Shown piece by piece: positions 40,201 through 55,200 of a stretch of DNA of 64,000 nucleotides (position 1 is the first letter of the stretch; each line of letters opens with the position of its first letter). Position numbers and translations under genes: made by a program. The notes under the pieces were generated by a model. It ran no database searches. It was given only the letters and a program-made list of their open reading frames with translations, and was not told the DNA's origin. Source of the DNA: Rhabdornis inornatus (Eukaryota > Chordata > Aves > Passeriformes > Rhabdornithidae); assembly GCA_013397075.1 (NCBI GenBank), contig VWZS01006760.1, forward strand, positions 1 through 64,000. Direction: 5' to 3'.

Positions 40201-43200
40201 CCAGGATGTCATTGAGTTTAAAAATATCTCCCAGAGCCCACACGTGCACTCAGCATCTCTCTGAACCTCATTCCAACCCCAAGTTCCTCAAAAGTGCAAA
40301 AAGACTAAAATAAATGTTGAAGAGAGACCAGATTTTCTCAGCCTAACAGCCAACCTCCGATTAAACAACCTTCATTCCCTCCAAGTGGCAGTTTCCCAGC
40401 AGCCTGGGACAATTTGTATCTCTGTGGCTTATCAGCAGCACTTGAAAAGGCACAAGTGACACTTGGAATGACAAAAATCCAACACACTTGGCTTTGAGCC
40501 TCCTGCTCCAAGGATTACAAACACTTCTTAAAAAGCCATTTGCAATAAAGAGATTAGAGTAGCTGAATTGGCTTGCAAAAAAAAAAAAAAAATCTATTTG
40601 CAGTTGAGCCCCTGAACCAAATTCAGGAAGGGTACAGGCCTCAGGAACATTCCTTGATATCATGAGGCAAGAGATATCAACAGGAAAGCTTTCATTAGAA
40701 AGGGGCATGTTAATTAGGAAGGGAGATATCCTGGTGCAGCAAGCAGTAAGAGAATCCCTACTGCAGGAGGAAACTGAGTATTTTGTTGAGCTTGCAGGAA
40801 ACCAGCCAGAACAGCAAGAATCCTTTTCTTTAATTCCTATTTTTTATTGCTTTCCTTTTTTTATTATTATTGAATAGCCCTTTTTTTTCCCCCTCAACAG
40901 AAGAGTGGTACAAGTCCTTCCAGCTATTTCCTTGAACTTATGTAAGGTGTCTCCATTTCTGCTGATCAGATGGAAAAAACAGTTTCAGGAGAACCATCAA
41001 TTTCAACAAAAGGCAGGTAAAGCTGACAACCACATCGGTTTCCTCCTATAGGACCTCATCAGTGACAAACCTGGGTCTAGGTAGGATGACACTGATACCT
41101 GGACTCAGTGCAACAGACTTATTTTATCATAAATGAGGAGAATTTAAATCAGGGTAATGCAGGGCTTCACTAACCTGAGTGTTCAGGTTCATAGTGACCA
41201 AACCACTTCAGTATTCACTCATTTTTAGGTGTGTGTATTATAGCAGGACAATTCAAGCAGGGCTTTTCCCAGCTTTTTATATCTTTGGGCCATACCATCT
41301 TGCATTTTGGAACATCAAGCCTAATAATTATGAGGAATAACCCAGGGCCAGAGTGAACACAAAATAATAAAGGAAAAGAGAGGCCCTGAGAGACTGACCA
41401 AGGATAGCAAGAGTAGGATAAAACATAACTTAATACCAGACCAGCTCCACCAGATCATTAGGATGGGCTCAGGTCTGTGTCTACCAAGCTGTGTCTTGTT
41501 TCTCCTGGGGTTTCACAGGAGGAGAAATGGATATAAATGCTCCAATGCAGCTTCCATGGCATGTACTGGCAGGTAGTGCAGTGGGGAGGGGGTTTGCCTT
41601 AGTAAGGATTGATTAAAACTGGTCTCAACTTGCCAAGTTTTCATCAAGTCCAGAATCCATCATGGGGAAACCTACACAAATGGTCCTGCAGATTTTTACA
41701 GCAGGACACAAAGCCTCTTGTCTTTGAGGTCAACAACAAAACTGCAACTGTTTTCAAATTTCAACCTTGCTGCAGGCTCTGCTCCTGAGGCAGCTCATCA
41801 CCTCTGTCAACTCACATCGTGTTTTTAGGCACTTGAAACCTTTTTTTTCCAGGCAACAGGAACAGTGAGCAAAGGAACAAGAAAAGACACGTTGATAAAT
41901 GCACTGTGGAGAGGAGGGATGGCTGGGGGAGAGACACTCACGTCTGCAGGTCTGCCTGGCATCCCTGTAGTAGCCCAGGGAGCAGAGCGGAGCGCACGCG
42001 CCCGTGTGCGACAGAACCAGGCTGGCGTGGCAGGAAGAGCACGAGAAGGGACCCTCACCAGTGCAGCTTCTACAGGAAGGGTGGCACCCTGCAGGAACAG
42101 CAAAAAACAGTGCTTCTGTTGAAGGAAAAGCAGGTCTCAGGGCAGGTTTCAGAAGCTTCAGCAGAAACATTCTCAGAGACTGAGAGTAGGGATGGCGAAC
42201 ACTGAAAGCTGCTGCCAATCTGAGCCCTCAGTGGTGCACAGTGCCTGTGCCCAAGAAAGGATCCTCTCCTTTATTTCTCTTTTTACCCTCTTCTTTTCAA
42301 CCTTCCCTTCTTAAGAAAAACCCTTGCAGGATCTGGCCAGGACTTGTCTAACAGAAAAGTATGAACAAAGGTGTAGCACATACCTCCCTCCCGTGCTTTC
42401 TCCCAGGCAGCTTCAGGTTAGATCCTCTTTGTCTATGTAGGAACCATGTAGCGCTTTTCTGACAGTTCCACACTTCCCTGAAGGTTCACATCCATCCCTT
42501 CAGCAGGAATTGTACTGATGGAGACCAGACTGTCTCTGTTCACCCTCTACCTATTTCCCCCATGACTTTCCAGGCTCATTTCTTAGTCTGACAGAAGTGA
42601 TTTAAAATACCACAGTGGCTGAGGCCAATGTACCCTATTACTTTCTCCAGAGAGGTTACATACACAAAAATTAGTCTGTTTGACTTCTTGACAGGCCTTT
42701 ACCTAAAGATTGATGCCATCATTACACCTATCATGACAGGTGTAAAATTAATCATGAGTGAGAGTGGGCAAAGGAATCAGAAGCGACCACACTGAGCTGT
42801 GCTGGGGATCTTAAAAGCCAGAATAAAATGTCCCATGAGCTTTGACACAGTCCTGAAATAGGCACAACTCCTTTTAAATGAAATCTTTAAACCAAAGGGA
42901 AGAAATGTTACCCTTAGGCTTACATTTCCAGGAAGGCAAAACCTCTCTCTCTCTCAGGGGCCTTTCCAATCAAATGTCACAGAGTATGTTTCGTAGCTCT
43001 GAGATCTCATTTGTCAAAAACAGGTAAATAAACACACAGCTCCCAGAATGCTGGAGAGCAGCTTTGAAATATTACCCACTCTAAACTAGATTAGGAAATG
43101 CCACTTCCTGAAAAAAGGAGCATCTACATTGTGCTGAATATCTGGTCTTGGTTCCTTTCTCTGAAACTAAAAACCCTTTGCTCAGCTTTGAGCTTTACCA

Positions 43201-46200
43201 CATCTCTTTCAGCCACAGAAAAAGAAAAGAAATCTGCTTCCTTCTAAGAGCCCAGGGAGTACAAAGCAGCTCAGACAACGACTGGAATATAAAACCACAT
43301 CAACATTAAAAGTGGAGGAGATGCAGGGACACATTAAAAAATAAAATGCACCACGGGTGCTGCATCCATCGCACCAGCCTAAAAAGCTGAATGAAACTGG
43401 CTTTCTGTTTTAGGAGCTGCTACAAGCCATCACCTTCTGGGCCATTACTGTAGCAAGACAAGCCTTAGTAACAGACCTTAGTTAGAGTCATGTTCCATCC
43501 CAGGCTGCAAAGTATCCTGAGAAACCCCCACCAAAAAGAAAAAAAACCTGCTTAAGTGCAGTGTCCTGCCAGCTGGACAAAGCTTCTCTGCTGAACAGGA
43601 AGCACTTCATGGAAGCTGTGACAAGGATGCAGGCAGCTCCTGGCAGCTGCTCGAGGTGTGTGTAGAAGCACTCACTCTTGCAGGCACCATTGTGGGCGTA
43701 GTGTCCTGGAGGGCAGTGAGGCAGGCACAGATCCCCCAGGAGCAGGTGACGGCTGTTCTGGCACTTCAGGCACACGCTGCCGGTGTCCCGCAGGTTGGCC
43801 ACGCACTGCTGGCACAGGGGGTGGCAGTCTGGAGGGAGCAGGGAACAAGGGACACTGAGCACACAGGGACAGCACAGAGTTTAGCTGAGAACTCCAGGAG
43901 GGCTTTAGGGATGGAACTCTGAGAGCAAATCCTGCTACCTGGAACTCTTCTTCCGAGGAGCATTCCTTTCCTCTTGTGCTCTTCCTGAGCACCACAACCT
44001 TTTCACTTTTCCTCTGCATCCCTCCTGCCCCATTCAAGCATCCTCTTTCCCATCCTTAAGTGAGCTTGGGAAAGCTTTGCACAAAGCCAGCTCAAAGCTC
44101 TTTGCTTCCCAAGACCTCTCTCTGATTTCGAGTGCCTCTGCCTACAGGTTTCTCTTTAGCTCCGTTGAAGGCCTCAGGCACTCACCTCCCTCTGCTCCCA
44201 CCATGGAGAAACGAGGAGCAGAACCTGTACAGCTTTATGACCTTCTCCTGTAGTTCCTGCTGTTCACATTTTCCCACACAAATGAGACATCCATACCCTG
44301 AAACAGCCATAGCAGTCCTCAAAGCCAGCCCAAGAGTGGCATCAGAGTGCCTTACAACCTTTTCCTTTTTCCATTTTTCCCTAGCAGGACACAAGCTTGT
44401 GTCTCCTGACCTCTGCCTGAACTTAGGTGCTTCAAAAGGTTTGACAACAAGCCTTTTGTGTGCACAGAGGTGCAGTGTAAGGCAACCTGGAAGCCAAATT
44501 AATCCTCATTATGGTAATTGAGAAAATTATAAAGGAAATGACGACTGTCTTGAAAGATATGTAACAATGAGGCTTGATTTGAGTACCTGGCCTCTTGTCA
44601 GATTTCTGCTGCAGGTTCATCTTTCTGCCTTTTGTCTCCTGTGACAGCACTACTACAGATTGTCAGGCAATCTAAATTTACAAGCTGAAGACAGGCTCAC
44701 ATGGGAGCCTGGAGGAATTCTGCATCCATAGCTGCAGGAGCACGGCAGCCACTGGAGCCCTCGTCCCAGCTGACGTCTCCTGAATGTCACACACAGGGAT
44801 TCTCACCAAACACTGCTCCAAAAACCCAGAGGCACCTCAGAAATTGGTCCAGTCCTGACTGCAGGCAGGGATCCAAGCTTCTTAGAGAGCTGCCTCCTTC
44901 ACCTCCTGCTTTTACAGGGTATAGAATCCATCACATTTCTGCCCTGTGCTCTTTGGAGCACACCAGAGTGGAAAGAGCTGCCATCTCTCTGGAACCCCTG
45001 GAGCCAGAAAAGATCACAGGCAGCCCACCTTAGGGAGCAAGGACTATGAAATCATCCAAAAGGCCCTGAGTACATATAATTTGTATGGGCTGGAGGTGGG
45101 GTGATGAGTTTTAGGCACTTATAACCAATAAAATTAACATAAATCAAATCAGTTTTTTGTACTTTCACGTTTATCTGGTAATATGTTGACTCTCCTTACT
45201 GCTAAAATAACACTCCTCCAGCTGAATCTCTTGCTGGAGCCACTGGTCTCTAATAAAGAGCTTTGGCAGGGTATAATGAGTAACAAATCTGGTCAGAAGG
45301 TTCCATAAGTGGAGCAGAGAAATAGGCTGAGAAAATGTAGGGTATCCAAAAAGTCAGCAAGAAATCTAAATTCTCCCAAACTAACATTTCAAAATCTAAG
45401 TATCTACAAAAGTCTGTTGCTGCTGCAGTGGAGTTTTCTCTTCACAAGCCTCTATTTTCACTCCTATGAGTGGAAAGAGTTTTCTCAGATACTGTTTTAG
45501 GATGAATCAGCCCCATCACTCTCTTGTTCCTTTGCAAGCCTGGAGATCAAAGCACACACAGCACCAACAAAAAACCCAGGGCTGACGCTCATGGTGAATT
45601 TGAGGGACATTAGGGAGCAAGAGAGAGAGTAAGGGAAGAACTGAAGTGCTTTGTTTAGGGAGAGATGATTTCACTTTTTCACAGCAGGCTGCCTTTGAAG
45701 CGAGGACTAACAGAAGGGGGATGTTTTCCTCGTGCTTCTCAGTACCACCCCCCCAGCCCTGCTTGTTTCCTGCTTCTGCCTTCTCCCTGTCAGTCCTCCC
45801 TCCAGCTCGTTACAGCCCGTGGGATTTGGGTTTTCTGGAGCTTTCACAGCCCCAGCTGCTTGCAGGTCAGTGCAACACAAGTTAGTTAATTCCCTTAGAC
45901 CCCTTCCAGCATGCAAACTGGATTCTTAGGAAGTCTGTCACCACTTTGCTTGTAGTCCCAATGCCTCCCTCCTCATCTTCCTGAGACTGCTGATTTTCCT
46001 CCCACTGTCCAAGCAAAACGTTTTCCTGCTCCCCTTCCAGCTGGCTCTGGTTTCCTCCTTCTTCACCTCTATGCAAAAGTAACTTCCATCACCTATCACT
46101 GATTTCCTATAAACCAACTTCCACTGTAAAGCAGAATGGAAATACTTACATGGATTTCCAGAGTTACTTGACTTCCACACCCTCTTTAGCTTTCTCTTAG

Positions 46201-49200
46201 CAAATAAAGCAAGAAAACGGTGCCCTTCCTATATGGAAATTATCTGTTACAGATTGTTCTAAGACAAAAGAGGCTGTTGGGGAGACAAAACTATCTCTGA
46301 AGTGTTTGTGAATGCTCCCAAAGGAAACCAGTGGCATTTCTGCCTCTCAGCTCCACCATTAGCTAAGCAATCACCAGCTCATATTGCTTAAACACATCAC
46401 CCCTCTTAGGGGCTCTCCAGAAAAGTATTTCCTGATGCAAGTTTTGTGCTGTGCTCTGAGACCTGAGGTTTACACCAGAGCACGACTTAAAATCAGCACT
46501 GAAAACACCACACACTTTTATAGGCACCTCAAAGTGCAAAAGGTCTCTGGTCTTACAATAAATCCAGAAAGCAAGTCAGTGTGGTTAGTTTAAAAGGATA
46601 TGCAACATTGACCAGGATTTCTGGTTTCTTTTGGTTGTTGGAATGTTTTTCTTGTCTCTCTTTTCCAAGGCCTGAAAGAGAATCTGTCACTCCAACAAGT
46701 AAATTCCTGGTGAAGTGCAACCACCTTTGCAGGGATCTGCCTGCATCCTGTGTGAGAGCTTCCCTTTGCAGTGAGGAGGAGATGCAGCTGGATGGTGCTT
46801 GGCACAAAGGAGCCCAGAGCAAAGCAAGGAAAGGATTTTTGCTCCTCTGGCAGCTCAGCTGCCGATTCTGTAGGAGGCTGCACACCAGGGAGTGAGTGGA
46901 GCTAAGCCCCTCTTGCTCTGCTCAGCCAAACCCCAGCTCTCTGTGATGATATCGATGTCTCCCTAAAAGGACAGCAACAGCTCATTAATTTTACAAGGAA
47001 CTGAGTGTATTTCTTGTTGTCAGAGTGTCCCTTCTGGAATTTTAAGAGCAAGGCAGCAAAGCTTGTTACAGGCCCCCTCCTGAGCGAGCTTTTCTGGTTT
47101 AGCTTTGAACATTTTCCCAACTGCACACAGCCTAAGAAAGCAAGAGCCTGCAGAACACAGGGATTGGGAGCTCCCTTGCAGCTGGAAGATGCAGCTGGAG
47201 TTCAGACCAGACTACAAGGGATTCTGTATCAGTTGGTGTTCACAGTTTTCTTCCACACCAGTCCCTCTGCAATTTGTCTAATTGCCCTTCCACGCAGTCA
47301 GGAAAAGATCAACAGGGAAGCTTCCAGATCAACAGGGAAACCTCAAATCAGAAAAGTGAGGGCAGGGGTTTATGAGCAGGACAAGATTTTAAGCAGTGGT
47401 TTAGGTTCAGCAGTCTAAAAAACCAGTGGATTTTTAGACTGGTGATTGCAAACTTTCCTGAAGCTGAAGTCGAGTTGGACAAGAGGGAGAGGGAAGTCAG
47501 AAAGTTTTCAAACTGGGAAAACAAAACCCACAGAAGCTGTGAGATCCAACAGGGGATGGCTAAAATCTCAAGCACGTTCCTGTACATACACTTGGGCTAT
47601 AAAATAAAATTAACCAATTGTGCACTCTCAGGGAAGAATTGGCACAAACTCTGTGTTGCCCAAAACAGAGCTCAGAGACTCATTGATTTTTTAAAAGTTG
47701 AGGACATTTTGTCTTTCTTCTGCTTAAATGTGAAATGCTTATTTGGTTAACTGCTGAAAACAAGACCCTTTTTTTTTTCCTATTAACAAGGCAAATGTTC
47801 CAATCCTCATTCAGGTAACATGCATTACAGCAATAACACATTTACAATAACACCATTAATTCCCAGGCAATGGTTTGGAGTGACAGTTGGTTTTCTCCAG
47901 CCTCTGTGAAAGATTTTCCCCTCCAGGTCCATAAAGTATGGCAGGTGACTATAATGCACAGCAGGCCCTATAAGCTGTAATACAATTCTGCCTGGAGGCT
48001 CGGGAATTAAAGATAAATGGGAAGATAATTGTAAAAATATATTGCTTTGGGAAGTGAAGGAAAACGCTTTGTTAGATTCTGATGCAAATCATATCTTATG
48101 AGAGTGTCAGGAGTTTTAATGTTCTCTTTTATGGGACAGCTGCTCTTTAACTGATAATTAATAACTTGCAAGGGCAAATTCAGCATTTCAATAAGTGCTG
48201 AATGAGAAGAATGAGTGAAACTTAACAACCTGGATGTGGAGCTCTTTATCTCTAGGAGAACTGGTGACAAACATCCTTTGCTTAAACACCACACACAAAT
48301 TTAGCACAAAGAGCAGCAACAACTTCAGACTGCAGATCCAGGGCCAAAGCACAACTTTTTTTGTCAAGGCAAAAAATCTCATTTGTGTTCCTCTGCAAGG
48401 GTTCTCACAGCACTTTCTCACTCCTCATACACTTTCTTTCCCTGCTCTTTTTGTCTCTGCAGACAAAACAATCACTGTTGTTTAAGAGGAAGATGAAGAA
48501 ATAGTTCATAGAATTAAGCTGTGGAGAGCAAAGAAACAAGTCTTCCATAAAAAAAACATCCAGGACATAGATGCAAGCAAAGAGAAGGCTCTGTGAAGGG
48601 AAATCATATTAAACTGAGAACAATAGTCTCTCAATGGATTTATTTATTACTTCTAATGCATTTTTCCCTTTTCTTAGGATTCCTTATCTCATTTGGAAGT
48701 GTTCAGCGTGGATTAAGCCCCACACACCGTAGCTTTTCTTGATAAAGAAAAAAAAAGGCTTGATAAAGCTCAGAAATCGTTGGAGCAGTTCCCAGGATAT
48801 GTTTATACGTGTCTGTGTGATGGATTAAAAGCGATTTTTCTTTTTAAACAGATAAATGCAATCAGTGGTTTCAGATGATGGGCTTAAGTGCAGGCACTGA
48901 GCAACCACACAGCATAACCCCTATCCAGAAATCCTATTATCTCCCAAAAAATGCACACAGCAATGCTTGCTGTGCCAGCTTTCCTTTAGGGCCCCATAAA
49001 CTGCTTCTTTGGATCACAAATTTTAACTGAACTCCTTCTCCTGAAGGTCTGAGCAGGACCTAAGCAGCTTTCCTGGCAGTGTGAAGCAGCAGTTTAATGG
49101 CACAGACAGATGATCCCCCAGCAGCTCCCCTTACTCACCCACACAATACCCCACCAGGTTGAGGTACTGCTCCTCCTCGCAGCCTGTCCTGCACTTCCCA

Positions 49201-52200
49201 CCATCCAGAGTGGCATGGGGGTGGCAGGTTGAACATTCCCAATCAGAGGGGCCATGGCATGTCTTGCAGGATGGATGGCAGGCTGAGGAAGAAAATCAAC
49301 CCCTGGTTATGCTCCCTGTGCACCCTCTCCCCTCCCTTCCCAAAACACCAGCTCCCACCATCATTTACTCCTACAAAACATGGGCATAAAAATGGTCTAA
49401 TGGCACCAGGGACTGCAGGGCTGTGGTTTGGAAGGCTCTTGCATCCTCATTTTGAATAAACAAGATGAGGAATGGATTGTCAGTTTAAAAAATGTGATTT
49501 GTTCCCTGCATTAATCAAGGTATAGATCTGCACACAATATAAAAGAGAGAGAGATTGGTCCTTTTATTCCTCCCTCCAGCATATGCTTGTGCATATAAAA
49601 AACCAGAGTGGGATGCACAGGGGAGATAAATTAAACTTCTCTTAGGACTGTATGAACATCATTGTGGAGCTTGATATGCATGAGAGGAAAACTGAGGAAT
49701 GAGTTTTCCAGCAAGCCCTCCCAAACTGAAACCTCTAAAGTAGGAATGCCCTGCCAGCTCATTAGCCACTCTGTCTGCTAAAAGCTCAACAAAAATATGG
49801 CAGAGAAAGTGGCTTAAGAGCTCTCAAAAATATTTCATGGACTGCTTTTGTGTCCTTCCGGCTTTAAAGACAGATGTCAGATTTCCATGCTACAGATCTG
49901 AGGGAGAAAAAAATACTACAGCTAACAGTCAGTAAAAAATTCTTAAAAACTACTTTCAAAGCTCTTTATGAATAAAAGGACAGCTTGCAAGATGCCACTT
50001 TCCTGACACTGAAATTTTGTTTCTAAGACATTTATATAAGCCTGAAACCACGTAAAGCAGCACTCAGCAGTTACCTCAGCTCTAAAGTGGCAGTACACAC
50101 CTCAGAACTGATCGATCTTTCCAACAGCCTGACAAATAAATCTATTTCTAGAGTTGTTCCTTGGCTGAATAAATTGAATAAATAGAGGAATGGACTTTAG
50201 GAAAGGTTTTTCTCTCTAAATTTGAGGCTTTGCCTAATAAAAGCATTTTATTTTTCAGCGTTGTCCATTGAAGAGTTTTTTCTACAGCACACAAGCTAGG
50301 AATATCATTCTGAACTCAAGCACAAAATATCATCAGGAAAACAGTTCTGAGGAGCAAAACTGAGTGTAATTTATGATTCCAAGTTACATCTCTCTCCCAT
50401 TAGGAGGGGATTCCATTCCCTGAAATTGGACTATCCTATTTTCCCCTGAAAATACTTAAACAGCTTCATAAAAACCTGCCAGCATCTCTAACCACACTGA
50501 GCAATGCCCCCCAGGCCGTGCATGGAATGAGATGACTCACAGGAGCAGTGATCTCCATGGCTGAACAGCCCCTCGGGACATGCAGGGAGGCACCTGCCCT
50601 CCAGCAGCACGTGAGAATCTGGGCAAGCTGTGCAGTCCTGGGATGAATTCCCCACGCAGCCTGCACAGGAGGAGTGGCACTCTGCAGGGAAGGGAAGGGA
50701 GAAACAAGAACACACAAAAAGCCAAATTAATCCTGGCTTATTTCGCTTGTCACTGCTTCAAAATACGGCCAGATTGCTTTCTTCCCAAGGATTTCTCCTT
50801 TACAGGATCCTCTGCTTGTGAGAGGTAGGAAGGAGTACAAAGTAGAGAGCAGTTCCTGAAGATAAGGAGCAAGCAGAGGCAGCTGCATATTTAATATTTC
50901 TTTGCACCCACATAGTTCATTACTGGAATGCAAAGCTGAGCTGCCCAACACTGTGTGATGCTGTTGTCCTCCCCAGAACAGCTCTGGGGTTCTGCAAACT
51001 TAGCAGCTGCTGAAATCACCTTCTGTTGTCACCCTGCATTACACCAGGCAGGGTTTCCTATCACTGCACAGTTATCATCAGCCATTCTGGAGCAAATATC
51101 CACAGAGGTGGACTGGTCATCTGAAGGGAATGCTCATCACAAGGATGATCCAGCAAGAAGGAAGAGTGCAGTTAAAAACTGCACTTCTTTCCTGGCACTG
51201 ATCCTAAACCAAATCATCTTCAACTAAGCCACCTGATCAAATAAATACATACACTCACTAGCTAAAAACCTCATACTTATTAGAGCAGTGGCTGGAGGCC
51301 ACAGGTTCCACCATGTGAGTTGAACACAGACCTCTGGACTCTGGGGAGACAAGGCACAGGGCTGAACAGAGGAAATGGAATTAAATAAAATAATTTATAC
51401 AACTGCACCTATCTGGCTGCCAGGGAGATCTTTAAGGTCCCTTCCAACCCAGGCCATTCTATGACTACAAAACCAGCATTTTGCCTTACATATGAACATG
51501 CTTCTGTTCTGCACATTGTTGTCGGTTTGCTTTTCCCAAAAAGTTCAACCCACAAACCTTGCACGAGTATTTTATAGTGAGAACTCAGAGTCTGACATCT
51601 TGAACACTCACCCTTTTCTACAATAAATCAAACTCCCACTCTAATGCCACCCCTGACACAGCAGAGCCAATACCACGAGGGGCTGTGCTGGGATTCTTGC
51701 CCCACCACTTAATTCAGCGCTGTCACAGGGCTATGCTCAGGTCTGTTCACCCACAAAAAAAAAAAGAAACCACTTATTCCTTTTTAACATCCTCTAAAAC
51801 AAAAAAATGAGCTTGTACTCATTCCACTGAGCTGAGACAAAGAGATAAAATCAAAATAACTGGATTTTAAATTATGTCCACTTTTAAAAGATAGGACTTT
51901 CTCCAACAGGAAGAAACAGCCATCAGTAGTGTTGTTACTATTGTTATTACTATTACTTTACTTAAGTCACTATCTCTCTGACTGGTGGGAAGCCACACAT
52001 ATCCCCAGTGTACATCACATTACCCACTTTTCCAAATTCTAGCCTTCATGGAAATGCTTCCTAGTTGGTATTTCAGGAGCAGGGATGGCAGGTGTGGTGC
52101 AGGGCATGTAGCAGAAGAGCTTCCTCGAAAGAAAAGACTGCTGTGGGATGTCTTGACCTGCTCCAAGGGCTAAGAAGGAGAAAGCTCAGTCTTTTTTGAA

Positions 52201-55200
52201 AAGGATTTAAGGATTGATCCTGCTTCAAAGTAAGTCAGTGCTAAAAATCACACACTCAGCTTCAATGGAAAGGAGGCTACGCTGAGCTGAGCTGTGCAGG
52301 CTTGAACACAGGCATTTGAAAATAAAGTACCTGAGTCTTTTAGTCATGAGCCTGATGTAGATTACATTTTCCCTCAAAAGTACTAGGATCTGCCATTTGG
52401 AAAGCTACGCAGTTTGAACACTCATGGCAGCCACGAGGCAAGCATGGTACAAGCTCCTCCCAAACACCCAAACCCCAGGGCTGTGAAAAGCTCTTCTCAC
52501 CTCTGCAGACCCCTGTGCTATCCACATGGAACTGGGATGGGCAGGCAGGGAGGCAAAGGCCATGGAGAGCTCCTTCCCCAGACAGGTGAGGCTGCAGGAC
52601 ATCCTCGGGCTCCCGGCACTGCAGGCACCGCGCAGCCCCCGGGCCAGCGCAGGAGCGGCAGGATGGGTGGCAACCTGGGCACAGGGGGAGAGAGCCATCA
52701 GAGCCACAGCTTTACCAGGCACAAGGACAAGGGACAGCTTTCCCAGAGACAGTGACAAGGCCCAACAGCATCTGGTCCTGCTTTCTACAACAGAGCAGGG
52801 ATTTTAGAAAAATACCTTGACGTCACTCCCCTCGCCCCCAAGGAATGGCTCTTTTCCTGAGTAAAGCTGATGAACAAATAAAAAACTGCAGCCCTGTGCC
52901 ACAGGCAGCCAATTCTCCTTTAATTTCTGGAGCTGCAGCACTGAGCTCAGTCTCACTAGGAGGGACAGCAAGAAGTGGCAGTGTGAAGGGCTCACATGAA
53001 GCAGAAACTCACCTTCCCAATTTTCGCTTTTCCCACTACCGCAAAGATGAACTCAGTCTTTGCAAATCTACCAGATGTGTGTGGAATTTCATACCATGAA
53101 TGTGTGGAATTTCATCCACCTCTTAATTCATGTTGAGAAAAACAACAATGGAAGCAATGTACATTTATTTCAGCAGTGTACACAGAGAAGGAAAAAAAAA
53201 AGTCCCTAAAATCACTAAATCCTGGGAGTGTGAAAGCAGAAAGTATGTGGGAAAATTCACTTTTTCTCAAAGCAGGAAACAATCCGCAGGGAAGGCAGGA
53301 ATTAAGCATTGACTGGTTCAGCATGGCATAAAGGAAAAACAAAACCTGGTTTACAGCAGCTGGGGAACTTATTCCAAGTGCAGAGCTTACCCTTGCAGAT
53401 GTTGTGATCCTGGTAAAAACCCTCTCCACAGCTCTCCAGGCAGTGGCCCTGGCGCAATGCCAGAGGGAAGGCACAGGAGGTGCAGTGAGTGGCCAGAGGT
53501 CCCTGGCACGTGGAGCATGAAGCGTGACAAGCTGATAAAGAAACAGAGCACACAGACCTGAAACATCCCATTTTTACTCCTTGAGAGTGCTGTTGCTGAC
53601 TACAGCCTTCTCCAGCTGTAGAAAACTCCCAGGTGGAATGAGACTCAGCTAGGTGAACTAATGAGTGCAGAAGTGCCCATGTATTAATAAGTACTAACAG
53701 TACTAACTCTCACTCACACAACATTTTGAATATGTATCTCAGCATGTTTCACAAGCAAAAGAGGTTATTTGAAACAACTCATCACAAGTGAACCGAAGAA
53801 AACCACAAAAAAAATTAAAATTCCCTGTCCCCACTCCCATTTCTGTGCTCTTAAAATTCCCTCCCCACATCTGGGGAAGAGCAGACAACACGAGGAGGGT
53901 GCCCTGAGAGCCTAGGAAAGAGTCAGGCAAAAATCCACCTCTTACCTCTGCACCTTCCACTGCCACTGGGGAAATGTCCATCTGGGCACTGAGGGATGCA
54001 CTTCCCCTCGTGTAACAGCTTCCCTGCAGCACAGCTCACACACCTGCCTGCCTCTGGAGAGCACCTCTCACAGAACTGGCCACAGGCTGCCAAGGGAACA
54101 GCTCATTAATGACACACACTCAACTGGGGGAGAGCAGCAGAGCCATCAACCAACCTCTCCCCATGGATGGAAACCACACTATGAATCTTTGCATGGCAGT
54201 GTACAGCAAGCAGCAGTTACCAGACTGTCCAGGGAGGAGGGGGAAAAAGGTGATTTCAAAAAACAGCAATTTTCCCCCTCCTCCTTTTCTTCCAAGTGGG
54301 AAAATGCAGCTTAAGGCAGGCACGGTAATTTTTCTCATCAATTCTTGTGGTCCATATTATCCCAGGCAATCAGCTTGGAAGTGAACTGACCTGTTGTCCA
54401 AGAGCACCATGGAACTCTGGCTTCCCTAAGGCTGCTGGATATTTAGAAGAGTCAAGCATTTTACCTAACCAATTTCTGTTTCTCTTCACCAAGCAGATCT
54501 CCAGCTGGGTATCAAAATGCATGGTTTTAGGTAGAAGGTGAAAGGTCTGACTCTCAGAGGTTTCAAGGAACAGCTATGGGGTTTCAAGAAACCACTGGCA
54601 ATAAAAACCAAACCTAAGTTAAATTTCCTTTTCAGCTACAAGATTTCAAGCCTGCACACTTAAAACACAGGTGAATAAAACTGCCTGGTACAGACATCAA
54701 CCAAAATGAAGGGGAGCCTGGTCATCCAGAATAAGCACAAAGAGCAAAAATGTTGCCACCATGTTGCAGCTTTTAAGCTCTCTGTAGGGAGCTGTGGCCC
54801 AGGCACACTTGTGTGAGCCACACACCTGAAGCCCAACAAGCCCTGACTGACCATGGATAGTCCTCCCAAGCAGCTGGAGGTGGCTGCCAACAGCAATCCA
54901 GGTTAGACTGGAATACATGTGGCAAATGTGACATTCCTTGTTTGAGATTTTTTTTTTTACCCCTTCAGGATCTGTTTGAATTTTAATTCCCTCTAGCCAC
55001 CTCTTCTCCTTTTTCCCAGCAAAGCTTCCCAGATCCCAAGGCACATCTGCTGTGCAGGTATTAGTTACTCTGATGCTTAATTATAATTAAATTTACAGAA
55101 ACCTGCTGGCAAAGGCCATTTTTCTTTCCGCAGACAAAAGGATTTGTCAAGCCCTCAGAAACAACTCAGGTTTTCAAGCTGCTCAGCAAGGAAAAACCCC

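Larger units (their letters stand above)
43829..49138. other. Intron, 5.3 kb, the longest in the window
   Basis: It holds a 20-bp tandem duplication (47307-47346) and an AT-rich candidate regulatory stretch (47800-48250), both listed. The other open frames are short and lack family signals. No RNA gene or other gene was recognised. Confidence 0.5.

Noticed and set aside
53088..53116. Repeated GTGTGGAATTTCAT motif
   Set aside because: Two short copies only, close together in an intron. It is probably a chance or local duplication with no further structure.
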